Shown: positions 29,742-38,588 of the stretch, piece by piece
How positions within the stretch are numbered: the first letter of the stretch is position 1
Layout of the letters: each line of letters starts with the position of its first letter
Assembly: GCA_016938035.1 (NCBI GenBank)
Contig: JAFGVK010000061.1
Coordinates: 1-64,000 of the forward strand
Reading direction: 5' to 3'
DNA from: Deltaproteobacteria bacterium
Lineage (GTDB): Bacteria > Myxococcota_A > UBA796 > GCA-2862545
Length of the DNA: 64,000 nucleotides
Notes under the pieces: model-generated
What the model was told of the DNA's origin: nothing
The model's database searches: none
Seen by the model: only the letters and a program-made list of their open reading frames with translations
Made by a program: the position numbers and the translations under genes

Positions 29742-29934
29742 GCCGCGGCGCCTCGCCGGAGGGGAGGGCCCGCCGCCCCCTGGCCGCGGTGAGCCCGTTG
29801 CCTCGTGGGTGCGGTCCGTCGACCGCAGGGCGGGCACACTCGACGCGTCAGGCGCGCGCTCTCCTCCGCAGGGGGGCGGTGTCCCTCGGCCGAGGGCGCG
29901 CGCTGGCCGCATAGACGATCACGGCGCCGCGTGG

Positions 29935-30756
29935 TCAGCGAGCCGAGGCCCAGTGTGCGGGGCGCGCCAGCGGGGGGGGGAGCCGCGTCTGCGCGCTGCC
30001 CCTGGCGCCCTCGAGCTGAGCCTGGGTGAGGAAGATCGCGCCGGTCAGATCCGCTCCTGACAGGTCGGCGCCCCGAAGATCAGCGCCCCGCAGGTCGGCC
30101 CCAGACAGGTCGGCCTCGCGCAGGTCCGCCCCCAGGAGCAGGGCCCCCATCAGCTGGGCGCCGCCCAGCTTCGCGCGGCGGAGGCGCTTGCCGATGAGGT
30201 CCGCGCCGGTCCTGTCAGGGCCCTGGTGCGGGGCCCTTGCCTGGGCGCTGGCTCGCAGCAGCAGCAGGTGGGCGGCGTGGCGCGCCTCGGTCAGGTCGAG
30301 GGAGGCTAGCGCCTCGGCGGAGCGGTGCCGCTCCAGGGGCTCCTGCGCGGCGAGCAGCTCGGCCCGGAGGGGCGCGTCGGCCAGCGGCAGCGCGGCGCGC
30401 AGGTACCAGCGCAGGGCGTGGAGCTGCCGGGTGGCGTCGAAGGCGGCGAACATCGAGGCGGCGATCGCTGGCTCCTGGCGCCAGTCCCGCCCCCCGAAGG
30501 TGATCTGGGTGACCTGCTGCCCCGCCCCGAAGCAGTCAAACGCGACGCAGCCCGGGAAGCCACGCGCTCGCAGGTGATCGTGGATGGTGCAGCGGAAGCC
30601 CTCGCCCAGGTTCGGGCAGGGGCGCCCCGCGGGTTTGTGGATGGCGAAATCCGCCGAGGCGGCGAAGGTGGGAGCCACACAGCACAGGCCGGCGCAGCGG
30701 GAGCAGTCGGCGCGGAGAGGATCGGCGGTCATGGCGGCTCCGGCGGGGGGACTCAT
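29935..30756 (-). CDS. Cys-cluster (YkgJ-like) domain fused to pentapeptide repeats
   Basis: The 273-residue protein has eight Cys in its first 80 residues (CSRCAGLCC, CPNLGEGFRC, GCVAFDC), resembling the YkgJ/UPF0153 Cys cluster thought to bind zinc or an Fe-S centre. A helical region follows. Residues about 183-245 are pentapeptide repeats of A(D/N)LxG type (GADLREADLSGADLRGADL), which fold as a right-handed beta-helix. The ATG at 30756 overlaps the DUF488 stop (ATGA); a second in-frame ATG at 30732 is possible. The function is unknown. The fusion of these two domains is uncommon. Confidence 0.82.
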   Translation of the reverse strand: MSPPAGAAMTADPLRADCSRCAGLCCVAPTFAASADFAIHKPAGRPCPNLGEGFRCTIHDHLRARGFPGCVAFDCFGAGQQVTQITFGGRDWRQEPAIAASMFAAFDATRQLHALRWYLRAALPLADAPLRAELLAAQEPLERHRSAEALASLDLTEARHAAHLLLLRASAQARAPHQGPDRTGADLIGKRLRRAKLGGAQLMGALLLGADLREADLSGADLRGADLRGADLSGADLTGAIFLTQAQLEGARGSAQTRLPPPLARPAHWASAR

Positions 30757-31289
30757 CGATAACTCCCCGTGGAACGGAGCGGTAGCGAGAGCAGCGGGAG
30801 CTGACCGCCGCTCAGGGACTGCATCACCTGAGACTGGGTGCGCACTGAGTCGTCGGCGCCTATGTGCTGCACCTCCACCCCCAGCTCGGCGAGGGCCACG
30901 CCGATCAGCTTGCTGCGGTGACAGCGCTCGGGATCGCCCTCGGAGCAGAACAGGCACACCTGGTGCCCCTGCTCCCAGGCGGAGACCAGCCTGGCTAGAC
31001 CCCGCTGAAAGCGCGGCGTGGCCGCAGTGATCGCGTAGTCCACCCGCCCCCCCACGTAGCAGGATGGGTCCGACGGTCGCCCGCCGAGGGTGTCGCCCAG
31101 GTACAGGTAGCGCAGGCCGGTGCCCCGCAGGTGGGCAGCCAGCGGCTCGCGGGAGAATTCCGGCTTGACCCCCGACCAGGGCGCCGAGCGCACGTCGAGG
31201 AGGAAGCGGATCTCGCGCGCTTGCAGCGGCGCGATGAGCTGGGGCAGCCCACGCCGCCCCTGACCGATGCTCCAGATCACCCCCGCCAC
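30753..31289 (-). CDS. DUF488 family protein
   Basis: The protein is 178 residues from the chosen GTG. It shows the DUF488 pattern: an N-terminal VIWSIGQGRRGLPQLIA (the family usually begins with a Tyr-Thr-Ile-Gly-His-like motif), FLLDVRSAPWSGVKPEF, LYLGDTLGG, and CLFCSEGDPERCHR near residue 140. No biochemical role is established for the family; the conserved Cys and His suggest nucleotide or metal binding. The GTG at 31289 was chosen because AGGAGG lies 5 bases upstream; an ATG at 31322 would add 11 residues but has no such site. It is coupled to the Cys-cluster/pentapeptide gene. Confidence 0.82.
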   Translation of the reverse strand: MAGVIWSIGQGRRGLPQLIAPLQAREIRFLLDVRSAPWSGVKPEFSREPLAAHLRGTGLRYLYLGDTLGGRPSDPSCYVGGRVDYAITAATPRFQRGLARLVSAWEQGHQVCLFCSEGDPERCHRSKLIGVALAELGVEVQHIGADDSVRTQSQVMQSLSGGQLPLLSLPLRSTGSYR

Positions 31290-31998
31290 AGGCACCTCCT
31301 GATGGAGGATAACAGCAGGCATGAACGTATGTCCAGTGGTGCTAAGCCTCGCCGCCCCTGCTGAACCACCCGCGGCGCCTCTGGCGCTACTCCCGTCCCG
31401 AGGGGCGCCCCAGGTGGGGGCCGGCGCGCTCTGGCAGCACCCTGAGCGGGGCGGGGGAGGGTGGCGAGGGCGCAGGGAGGCCGCGCTCACCCCGCGGGTC
31501 TCGGGCATGCCCAGCCTGTTCGGGCCGACGCCCTGTGCGGGGACTGGGGCGGATGACCCACCTGGGCGACACCATGGTCAAGGCTGTCCATCGCCCCCTC
31601 CACCAGGACCGAGAGCCCGGTGCCCGCTCCGATCGCCCTCTGCCGGGTGAGCCTCCGACCTTCTGTCCGGCTGACACCTGGACCCTCTGTACCGCGACGT
31701 GCGGGGCCGAGGGGAGGCTAGGCGTGGGGGGGGGCGATCCAGTCGCCGGACCGCCTCACCCACTCCTCACCCAATCAACTGAGCAGAGCGAACCTTGGGC
31801 TAGGTAGCGTGCCCCCCTGGCTCTTCCCGGCCGGGGTGTGGAGGACCACCCCGGCCAGGATCCCGGTGTTGTGGGCTCCAAAGCCTCACCCCAGGGGGGC
31901 CCGTGAGGAGGAGCCCCTGGCGCGCCGGAGGGGAGGGTGAGCGGGGGGTGTGGCGCAGCGTGCGGCACATTTGGGTCGTAGACTTGTTTCCTATGGAA
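31290..31998. other. Gene-free stretch with a strong hairpin
   Basis: About 700 bases have no supportable gene on either strand. The stretch holds a perfect 10-bp stem (GGCCGGGGTG/CACCCCGGCC, 31829-31856) with an 8-base loop and no T-run. The motif TTGTTTCCTATGGAA at about 31984-31998 is shared with another intergenic repeat copy (near 51191). Promoters for the DUF488 unit must lie at its left end. Confidence 0.5.
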
Positions 31999-32207
31999 CC
32001 GGATCGCGTGGGTCTCACAGGTCGATCGAATTCCTCTCAAGGGAACTATCGGCTGCGTCTGCTCGTCCAGTCTTCCAGAGGGCAGACGGGCACCGACCCG
32101 CAAGGCGCGTCGGCGTGTGGCCGCCGTTTTGGCGGTCGAAAGAGCGATTTTGGTCTCGACGAGCGCAGGGGCAAGGACACGCGTCGAGCGGACCTCGAAG
32201 CGGTGCC
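31999..32207 (-). repeat. ~210-bp intergenic repeat, copy C
   Basis: Read on the minus strand this segment aligns end to end with 51030-51242 and 58839-59048. Shared blocks are GGCACCG at its start, CTCGACGCGTGTC, ACGGCGGCCACACGCCGA, CTCTGGA, CGAGCAGAC and GTGAGACCCAC near its end. It has no open frame that behaves like a gene. It lies directly upstream of the sulfatase start at 32228, so its insertion could affect that promoter. Confidence 0.78.
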
Positions 32208-32227
32208 CCGCGGGGTTAGCAGGAGAC

Positions 32228-33889
32228 ATGATCAGCCTCCTCGCCTGCCTCGCCCTCGGCGCCCCAGATCTCTCGTTCCTGGTGATCCTGACCGACGATC
32301 AGCGGGCTGACTCCCTCTGGAGCCAGCCGGCGGTGAGCGCCAGGCTGGTGGACCAGGGGGTGCTGTTCTCGCGCGCCTACGCCACCACCCCGCTCTGCTG
32401 TCCCGCAAGGGCCTCGCTCTACGCGGGGGGCTTCAGCGCCGGGAACACAAACGTCCGCGCCAACCTGGCCCCCAACGGGTGCGTCGACCGGCTGGACGCG
32501 GTGAACACCCTCGCGACCCGGCTCCAGGGGCAGGGCTGGGTCACCGGCCTGGTGGGCAAGTACCTCAACGACTACCCCGAGGCTCAGGCCCCCGCGATCC
32601 CGCCGGGCTGGACCCACTTCGAGGCGCTGGGGGCGCTGTCCTCGTGGAGCCAATTTGAGGTGATCCGCGGCCACTCCGACCCTGATCGCTGGGGTGAGGG
32701 CAGCGCCGAGACCCACGAGGGCTACATCACCTGGGATCAACGCGACCGGGCGATCGCCTTCTTGCGGGAGCACGGGCAGGGGCGCTTCTTCCTGGTGGTC
32801 GCCTTCCAGGCGCCGCACCCTCCGCAGGTGCCCGCGCCGGAGGACCAGGGACGCTACGAGGCGCTTGTCCTCCGCCCTCCCTCCTTCAACGAGGCCGATG
32901 TCAGCGACAAGCCAGCCTGGGTGCAGGGGACCCCGCTCCTGGACGCGGAGGCCATCGCCCACCAGGATGAGGTGGCACGGGATCAGCTCCGCTGCCTGGC
33001 CTCGGTGGACCGGGCGGTCGCGGCGATCCTCGACGAGCTGGCGGCGCAGGGGGCGGCGGGGCGCACCGCGGTGATCTACAGCTCGGACAACGGCGTGCTG
33101 TGGGGGGAGCACCGGCAGGTGGAGAAGGGGCGCCCCTACGAGGAGGCGCTGCTTGTCCCGCTGGTGATCCGCCTGCCGGGGGCAACGCCGGGGCAGGTCG
33201 ACGGGTTGGTGGCGGCGGATCTGGACCTCCCCGCGACCCTGCTGGAGCTGGCCGGGCTGGACGATCCTGGCGACGGCCTCTCGCTGCTCCCCGCTCTGGA
33301 GGGAGAGGGCACCACCCGCGACGCGGTGATCGCGGGCAACGTGAACAGGGCCGCGTTCCCGCCCTGGGCGGCGCTCATCGAGGATCGCTACAAGCTGGTG
33401 GACTACGCCTCGGGTGAGCTGGAGCTCTACGATCTCGCCGCGGACCCCCACGAGCTGCGGAGCCTCCACCGCGACCCCGATCAGGCCGCTCGCGTCGCCG
33501 ACATGCGGGCCAGGCTCCGCGCGGGGGAGGGGCTGATGCTCGCTCAGCAGGCGCTCCCCGTCGGGGAGCAGGGGGCCCCCTACGAGGTGGCCCTCGCGGC
33601 GCGCGGAGGTGCGCCCCCCTACGCCTGGTCGCTGGAGGCGGGGGCGCTGCCGGAGGGGCTCTCCCTGGACGAGGCGGGCCGCCTCTGGGGCACCCCGCGG
33701 GAGGCGGGGAGCTACTCGCTGGTGCTGCGCGTCGTCGACGCCGGGGTCTCGCCGCACCACGGGGGGCCGGCCGATCTCTCCGCGCGCCTCGATCTGGAGA
33801 TCGCACCGCGCGGCTGCGGCTGCGGCGGGGGAGGGAGCGCGTGGCTCCTGCTCCCACCGCTCCTCTGGCGGCGGCGGATCAGTCGGTAA
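32228..33889 (+). CDS. Exported sulfatase with formylglycine site and MYXO-CTERM tail
   Basis: The 553-residue arylsulfatase-type enzyme begins with a signal-like start (MISLLACLALGAPD). The metal site LVILTDDQRADSLW and the formylglycine motif Cys57-Cys-Pro-Ala-Arg61 (TTPLCCPARASLYAG) are intact, with VIYSSDNGVLWGEHRQVEKG and YKLVDYASGELELYDL further on. A sulfatase-modifying enzyme is needed but not in the window. After about residue 445 comes an Ig-like putative-binding fold (PYEVALAARGGAPPYAWSLE). The C-terminus RGCGCGGGGSAWLLLP followed by WRRR fits the MYXO-CTERM surface-sorting tail. AGGAG precedes the ATG. It overlaps convergent rhodanese by 11 bp. Confidence 0.92.
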   Translation: MISLLACLALGAPDLSFLVILTDDQRADSLWSQPAVSARLVDQGVLFSRAYATTPLCCPARASLYAGGFSAGNTNVRANLAPNGCVDRLDAVNTLATRLQGQGWVTGLVGKYLNDYPEAQAPAIPPGWTHFEALGALSSWSQFEVIRGHSDPDRWGEGSAETHEGYITWDQRDRAIAFLREHGQGRFFLVVAFQAPHPPQVPAPEDQGRYEALVLRPPSFNEADVSDKPAWVQGTPLLDAEAIAHQDEVARDQLRCLASVDRAVAAILDELAAQGAAGRTAVIYSSDNGVLWGEHRQVEKGRPYEEALLVPLVIRLPGATPGQVDGLVAADLDLPATLLELAGLDDPGDGLSLLPALEGEGTTRDAVIAGNVNRAAFPPWAALIEDRYKLVDYASGELELYDLAADPHELRSLHRDPDQAARVADMRARLRAGEGLMLAQQALPVGEQGAPYEVALAARGGAPPYAWSLEAGALPEGLSLDEAGRLWGTPREAGSYSLVLRVVDAGVSPHHGGPADLSARLDLEIAPRGCGCGGGGSAWLLLPPLLWRRRISR

Positions 33890-34874
33890 CCACCGGGTTG
33901 GCGGCGGTGCACTCCAGCTTGGAGGAGGTCATCTGCCAGGTCATCATCCCGCCCATCAGCGCCACGGCGTCGTAGCCCAGCTCGCGGAGGAGGAGGGTGG
34001 CCTGGCTGGCCTGGTGGCCGGACTTGCAGACCAGGATCAGCCTCTGGTCGGCGGGGAGCAGCGCGAGGCTCTCGGGCTCCGCGATGTTCTCGATGGGGAT
34101 GTTGATGGCACCCTCGATGTGGCCCTTGCCGTACAGGTCGGCCTCGCGGACGTCGACCACCAGCCCCAGCGGTTGCCCGGCGACCATGCTGTCGTGGAGC
34201 GCGACGGCGGACACCACAGGCTTGCCCATCCCGGCGATGGCCCTGGAGCCGGCGGCCCGGATGATCTCCTCGGCGGTGCCCGTGTCGCTGAAGGCGGGCG
34301 CGGCGTGGCCCCCCTGCCCGAGGGTGGGCTCGGTGACCACGGGGAAGTCTTCGTGGAGGGGCAGCTTGCAGTAGGGGGTCTTGCCAATGGCGGTCTCGTC
34401 CGAGGTCCAGCCGAACATCCCGAACTTGAGGGCATAGGCCTTGTAGCCGAGCTGGCGGAGGTACAACGCCAGCGCGCTGCCCTTGTGGCCGGAGTAGCAG
34501 GTGAGGACGATGGACTTGCCCTCCGAGATCGGCGGGAGCTTGGCGAGGGTCGCCGGATCGGCCCACTCGCCGAAGGGGACGTAGGTGGAGCCCTCGATGT
34601 GTCCGGCCGCGAAGTGCTCGGCGTTATCGCGCACATCGAAGACCACGAAATTTGGGTCCTTCGCGGTGACCGCCTCTAGCACCTTGTCGGCGGTGAGCAC
34701 CGGCTTGGCGGTGCTGCGGACGTAGTTGCGGGTCGCGAGGAGCAGGGCGTCTGCGCTGGCAGCGGCGGGGGCCTCGACCTGGGCGGTCTCTGGCGCCTGC
34801 TGTGTCGACAGCTCCGGCTCGCCGCAGCCGGCCAGGGTGAACGCGAGGAACAGGAGGGAGGAGAGAATTCGCAT
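33879..34874 (-). CDS. Lipoprotein with two rhodanese domains
   Basis: The 331-residue protein has a lipobox FTLAGC (Cys17) and two rhodanese (sulfurtransferase) domains. The first (about 60-165) has FVVFDVRDNAEHFAAGHIEG and active-site Cys126 in LTCYSGHKGS. The second (about 225-320) has LGLVVDVREADLYGKGHIEG and Cys283 in LVCKSGHQAS. Both catalytic Cys are present, so both domains may carry persulfide sulfur. The periplasmic or surface location is inferred from the lipobox. Its 3' end overlaps the convergent sulfatase gene, an intriguing sulfur-related pairing that could be chance. Confidence 0.9.
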   Translation of the reverse strand: MRILSSLLFLAFTLAGCGEPELSTQQAPETAQVEAPAAASADALLLATRNYVRSTAKPVLTADKVLEAVTAKDPNFVVFDVRDNAEHFAAGHIEGSTYVPFGEWADPATLAKLPPISEGKSIVLTCYSGHKGSALALYLRQLGYKAYALKFGMFGWTSDETAIGKTPYCKLPLHEDFPVVTEPTLGQGGHAAPAFSDTGTAEEIIRAAGSRAIAGMGKPVVSAVALHDSMVAGQPLGLVVDVREADLYGKGHIEGAINIPIENIAEPESLALLPADQRLILVCKSGHQASQATLLLRELGYDAVALMGGMMTWQMTSSKLECTAANPVVTD

Positions 34875-35493
34875 TGGGCACTCCAGAGAGGTGTGAAACT
34901 TTATGACGCGCGTGTCGGCAGGGCGAATCAAGCTGTTGCGATGCATCGCGATAGCGCCCCTCGCTAGGGCGAAAGAAAATGGCAGCCGGGGGCGCCCCGG
35001 GTGGAGGTCGCCGCACCACCCAAGGGTTCCGGATCGCGCGCCTCAGGACGCAGAGGGCGTCGTCGGCCGCGCGCTGTGCTCGCGCGCGTCCCTCGCGAAC
35101 GCGCGTTCGCTCCCTCCCTCCTGATCAGGTCCACAGCGCGCTACCCGTGGGGGCTCCAAGGCACCGCATCCCACCGGGGGGTCACATGCGCCGGGAGGGC
35201 CGGTGGCCCTGGTCCAACGACGAGGCGGCGAGCCGTCCCGCAGCGGTAGACGGACAGGCCAGGGTCATTGGGCGATGCTCAGAACCGGGTGGGTCCAGGG
35301 GGCGCGCGCGTTGAATCCGACAGGGGACGTCTCGCGGGACCCGCCTGCTCAGGATCACAGCCGCCAGCAGCGGACGTGAAGCGCGCGATCCCTCTACGCC
35401 GCCCTCGCCGCCTGCGGTGGGGGCCGTCCGCCGTGTGCGAGGTGCAGCTCAACGGGGCAGGCCTCGGCATCCAAGAGGCGTCCTCCGTGTCCT

Positions 35494-35744
35494 AGGCGAA
35501 AACACCTGGGGCGGGACCGCGACCGCCTCGGCGAGCGGCGACAACCCAACCTGCGAGGACCTGGGCTGCTCCCCCCCCCTGAGACGGCGACAAGCTGCCC
35601 GAGGTGGGGGACGGCCACGAGGCCTGGAGTGCCTGCGAGGCGGCCGCTGCTGAGGCCCGCGCCGCGACGAAGGATGGCGCGCTGATCCCGCAGCTCCCGA
35701 CGCACGCTGATATTGACGCGTCAATGATATTGTTTGAGAGATAA
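35494..35744 (+). pseudogene. Possible decayed gene fragment
   Basis: One frame reads VLGENTWGGTATASASGDNP and onward to CEDLGCSPP at a run of nine C. Another frame then reads GDGHEAWSACEAAAAEARA and on to MILFER before TAA at 35742-35744. Both have gene-like third-position GC, but they are out of register and a TGA stands between them. No start is visible and no family is recognised. This may be a relic or chance. Confidence 0.25.
35712..35725. promoter_or_regulatory. Perfect 14-bp palindrome in AT-richer DNA
   Basis: ATTGACGCGTCAAT is a perfect inverted repeat flanked by two GATATTG-like direct repeats in one of the lowest-GC patches of the window. It contains TTGACG on both strands, so it could be an operator overlapping a -35 element. 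No matching downstream plus-strand gene is present. Confidence 0.35.
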
Positions 35745-35752
35745 CCTCAGTA

Positions 35753-36400
35753 CTAGCGGAGCAACTCCGCATCAAACGCTGCGTTTTCTCCTGCCTTGGT
35801 CGGGTTTTCCACAACGCTATCCGCAGGGCGATGCCCGTTGGAATACTCCGTTATTCCTGCGCTTCGTCGATCTCGCCGACGCTCAGCGCTGGTGTTGTCC
35901 CCAGCGATCAGCGCGCCGGGGTGGAGGGCGCGCCAGCGCTCCACGGTGCGCACGTCGTGGGGAGGGAGCGGGGAGGGGAGGTCGCCCAGGGGGAACCACC
36001 GTGCGGTGACACCAGGGGGCGGGGCACCGGTCCAGGTCGGGATCCAGAACGAGAGCACCAGCAGGTCCCCGCGGCGCTCGCTCTGAACGGTGGAGGCGCC
36101 GAGGAGCACCGGGGCGATCCCCCGCAGCCCGGTGCGCTCCTCCAGGGCGCGGAGCGCGTTGTCCTCGATGGTCTCGCCCCGCTCCGCATAGCCCGTGGGC
36201 AGGGACCACCGGCTCGATGCGCTGTTCGGCCGTACCAGCAGCAGCGATCCCTCCTGGACCAGGACACAGGACACCACCGGGACGGGGTTCTGGTAGCGGA
36301 TGGTCCCGCAGGCGGCGCACATCGTCCGCTCCCGCCCCTCCACCAGCCGGGTGGAGAGCGGCCCTCCGCAGGATTCACAGAACATGGGGGAGACAGGCAT
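35753..36400 (-). CDS. Nudix hydrolase-like protein with zinc ribbon, degenerate box
   Basis: The protein is 215 residues from the ATG preceded by AGGAGTGATC. A zinc ribbon (CESC at 8-11, CAAC at 28-31) and the Nudix fold (RYQNPVPVVSCVLVQEGSLL, WSLPTGYAERGETIEDNALR) resemble NudC-like or ADP-ribose pyrophosphatases. The box GX5EX7REUXEEXGU is only partly kept: the REUXEE core reads RALEER, so two of the acidic metal ligands are missing. The last ~45 residues, after LHPGALIAG, are charged, low-GC and unlike Nudix proteins, as if the frame runs into foreign or shifted DNA. It may be inactive or decaying. It is divergent from the HDAC-like gene, 64 bases apart. Confidence 0.7.
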   Translation of the reverse strand: MPVSPMFCESCGGPLSTRLVEGRERTMCAACGTIRYQNPVPVVSCVLVQEGSLLLVRPNSASSRWSLPTGYAERGETIEDNALRALEERTGLRGIAPVLLGASTVQSERRGDLLVLSFWIPTWTGAPPPGVTARWFPLGDLPSPLPPHDVRTVERWRALHPGALIAGDNTSAERRRDRRSAGITEYSNGHRPADSVVENPTKAGENAAFDAELLR

Positions 36401-36464
36401 GATCACTCCTGGGATAGTGTCCTACACCAGCGGAGGAGACCGCACCACCAGGAGGTTCGCGCAG

Positions 36465-37499
36465 ATGCGCCGCGTCGCTATGGTCTACGACCCCCTGTTC
36501 CTGCTTCACAAGGCGCTAGGCCCTCATCCAGAGAGCCCCGATCGCCTCAGGGCGGTGGTGGCGGCGCTGAGAGAGGCGGAGCTGTGGGACGCCTTCCTGC
36601 ACCTACCCCCGCGCAACGCCTCCCGCGATGAGCTGGAGCGCACCCACGAGGGGCGCCACGTGGAGCGGATCCTGTCGCTCAGGGGCGCGGGCTTCCTCGA
36701 TCCAGACACCTACTACTGCGATCAGAGCGCTGACGCGGCGGTGCGGGCGGCGGGCGGCGCGCTGGAGCTGGTCGACGCCCTGCTGCTGGGTGAGGTCGAC
36801 GCCGGGCTGGGGCTGCTGCGTCCGCCGGGACACCACGCGGAGCGCAGCGCGGCGATGGGCTTCTGCCTGTTCAACAACGTCGCCGTCGCCGCCCATCACG
36901 CGCTGGAGGAGCACGGCCTGGAGCGCGTGCTGATCTTCGATCCCGACGTGCACCACGGGAACGGGACCGCGGCGATCTTTCGCGAGGACCCCAGGGTGCT
37001 CTACGTCTCCTTCCACCAGCACCCCTGGTACCCAGGCACCGGGCTCCCCGAGGAGACCGGCGAGGGCGCGGGGAAGGGGCGGACGATCAACGTCGCGCTA
37101 CCAGAGGGGCAGCGCGACGAGGACTATCTGGGGGCGCTTGAGGCGGTGGTGATGCCGGTGGCGCGGGCCTTTGATCCCCAGCTGGTGCTGATCTCAGCGG
37201 GCTTCGACGCCCACCGGGACGACCCGCTGGGGGGGATGAGGCTCACCGAGTGGGGCTACGCCCACCTGTTCGCGGCGATCGCGTCGCTGGCCCCCACCAT
37301 CGCCCTGTTGGAGGGTGGCTATCACCTGGACGCGCTGGGGAGGAGCGCGGTACAGCTCGCGCGGCGGCTGATGGACCCCGAGCGCAGGCTCCCGCCGCGC
37401 GCCCCAAGGATGTCACCGGAGGTGGCCGCGGCGGTGGAGCGGGTGCGCTACGCCCTGGCCCCCGAGTGGCCCGACGTGTTCAGGGATCCTCCTCCATGA
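36465..37499 (+). CDS. Histone deacetylase family (AcuC/HDAC-like) amidohydrolase
   Basis: The 344-residue zinc hydrolase would remove acetyl groups from lysines, polyamines or small molecules. The active site is complete: HPESPDRL near the N-terminus, charge-relay histidines 123-124 in RPPGHHAERSAAMGFCLFNN, zinc ligands Asp161 and His163 in FDPDVHHGNGT, the third Asp in SAGFDAHRDDPLGG, and catalytic Tyr in LLEGGYHLDAL. The ATG at 36465 follows AGGAGG by nine bases. Bacterial relatives act on acetyl-CoA synthetase or acetylpolyamines; the substrate here cannot be told. Its end overlaps the convergent flippase-like gene by 20 bp. Confidence 0.93.
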   Translation: MRRVAMVYDPLFLLHKALGPHPESPDRLRAVVAALREAELWDAFLHLPPRNASRDELERTHEGRHVERILSLRGAGFLDPDTYYCDQSADAAVRAAGGALELVDALLLGEVDAGLGLLRPPGHHAERSAAMGFCLFNNVAVAAHHALEEHGLERVLIFDPDVHHGNGTAAIFREDPRVLYVSFHQHPWYPGTGLPEETGEGAGKGRTINVALPEGQRDEDYLGALEAVVMPVARAFDPQLVLISAGFDAHRDDPLGGMRLTEWGYAHLFAAIASLAPTIALLEGGYHLDALGRSAVQLARRLMDPERRLPPRAPRMSPEVAAAVERVRYALAPEWPDVFRDPPP

Positions 37500-38499
37500 T
37501 CCCGCTCATCACCTTGCGGGGGCGCAGGAGGTCCAGCCCCTCCCGCCAGACCGCGATCAGGCCGATCACCGTCACCGGCACGTAGCTCACCACCCAGTAC
37601 ATCAGGGCCAGCGCCTGCGCCTGCCCCTCGCTGGCGCCCCAGAGGGTGGTGGTCTGCTCCATCACCACCTGGAAGACACCCAAGAACCCAGGGGCCTGCG
37701 GCAGCGCGATCGCGATCAGCAGCGCCGCCTGCACGAAGAGGGCGCCGGCCATCGGGAGGTTCACCCCTACCGCCCAGAAGGTCATCACCAGCGAGGCCAG
37801 GGTGGCGAGCCACACGAGGCCGGTGAGCACCACCACCTCGGCGAAATGGGTGGGACGCCGCACCACGCTCAGGCCAGAGACCGTGCGCTCAAAGGCCTCG
37901 CGCGCCCCTGGCCGGGCCCTGCGGGGGAGCCGCTCGATGATCGCCTTGGCGGGCCTGTGGCCCAGCCCGTTCGCGAGGACACCCGCCACCACCAGTCCCC
38001 CCACCGACAGCGCGGCGAAGAGGTAGCCCCAGCTCTGCAGCGTCCCCAGCAACCCACCGGGCTCCTGGGTGGGGACCAGCACCAGGGTGAGCACGACCAC
38101 CCCCACCATCCCGAACAGATCGAAGAATCGCTCCACCAGCGAGCTGGAGAGCGCGGTGGCGAAGGGGACCCCCGAGCGTCGGTAGACCACCCCAGGCCGG
38201 GCCACGTCGCCCCCGCGGAGCGGGAGCAGCGTGTTGAGGGCCGCGCCGACGAAGGTGGCAGACACCAGGTCGCGCACCATCACCTCGGGGTGCACCGCGT
38301 GGAGCACGACATACCAGCGGACTCCCCGAAGGAACCACTCGGTCAGCATCGCCACCGAGGCGAGCGCGAGCCACGACCACGAGGCGCGGGACAGCTCGGC
38401 GAGGAGCGCGTCACCGTCCAGGCCGCTCACGAACCAGGCGAGCAACACGAGCGTCAGGCTGACCGCGAGGACCATGCGCCAGTTGAGAGAAGACTTCAC
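37480..38499 (-). CDS. Flippase-like integral membrane protein (UPF0104/LPG synthase TM family)
   Basis: The 339-residue polytopic protein has about 7-8 membrane segments. It matches the lysylphosphatidylglycerol synthase transmembrane region family (AglD/MprF flippase-like): WFLRGVRWYVVL near the second segment, FVGAALNTLLPLRGGDVARP with its conserved Arg-Gly-Gly, SSSLVERFFDLFGM, and ALPQAPGFLGVFQVVMEQ near the end. Such proteins are thought to move lipids across membranes. The GTG at 38499 was chosen because GGAG lies 5 bases upstream; an ATG at 38550 would add 17 residues. It is divergent from the PfkB kinase gene. Confidence 0.85.
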   Translation of the reverse strand: MKSSLNWRMVLAVSLTLVLLAWFVSGLDGDALLAELSRASWSWLALASVAMLTEWFLRGVRWYVVLHAVHPEVMVRDLVSATFVGAALNTLLPLRGGDVARPGVVYRRSGVPFATALSSSLVERFFDLFGMVGVVVLTLVLVPTQEPGGLLGTLQSWGYLFAALSVGGLVVAGVLANGLGHRPAKAIIERLPRRARPGAREAFERTVSGLSVVRRPTHFAEVVVLTGLVWLATLASLVMTFWAVGVNLPMAGALFVQAALLIAIALPQAPGFLGVFQVVMEQTTTLWGASEGQAQALALMYWVVSYVPVTVIGLIAVWREGLDLLRPRKVMSGIMEEDP

Positions 38500-38588
38500 C
38501 GCAGCTCCGAAGGTGCCCCCGTAACACCGCTGGCGTTTGACGATGCACATTCGTCCGGCTACCCCCGGGGCACTCGCAGGGAGGCTCC

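Larger units (their letters stand above)
34875..35752. other. Gene-poor region with palindromes and possible gene remnant
   Basis: The 878 bases upstream of the rhodanese gene and downstream of the Nudix gene hold no intact gene. A perfect 12-bp palindrome (GCGATGCATCGC, 34938-34949) lies in the rhodanese promoter region. A run of nine C (about 35571-35579) lies within a patch that looks formerly coding. GC falls toward 35700-35860. Confidence 0.5.

Noticed and set aside
29800-29860. Possible further copy of the ~210-bp repeat (CTCGACGCGT)
   Set aside because: The match is limited to one 10-base word. The flanking blocks do not align.
31756-32229. 157-codon minus-strand gene covering repeat copy C
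   Set aside because: The coding frame is not kept among repeat copies, and no start or family is evident.
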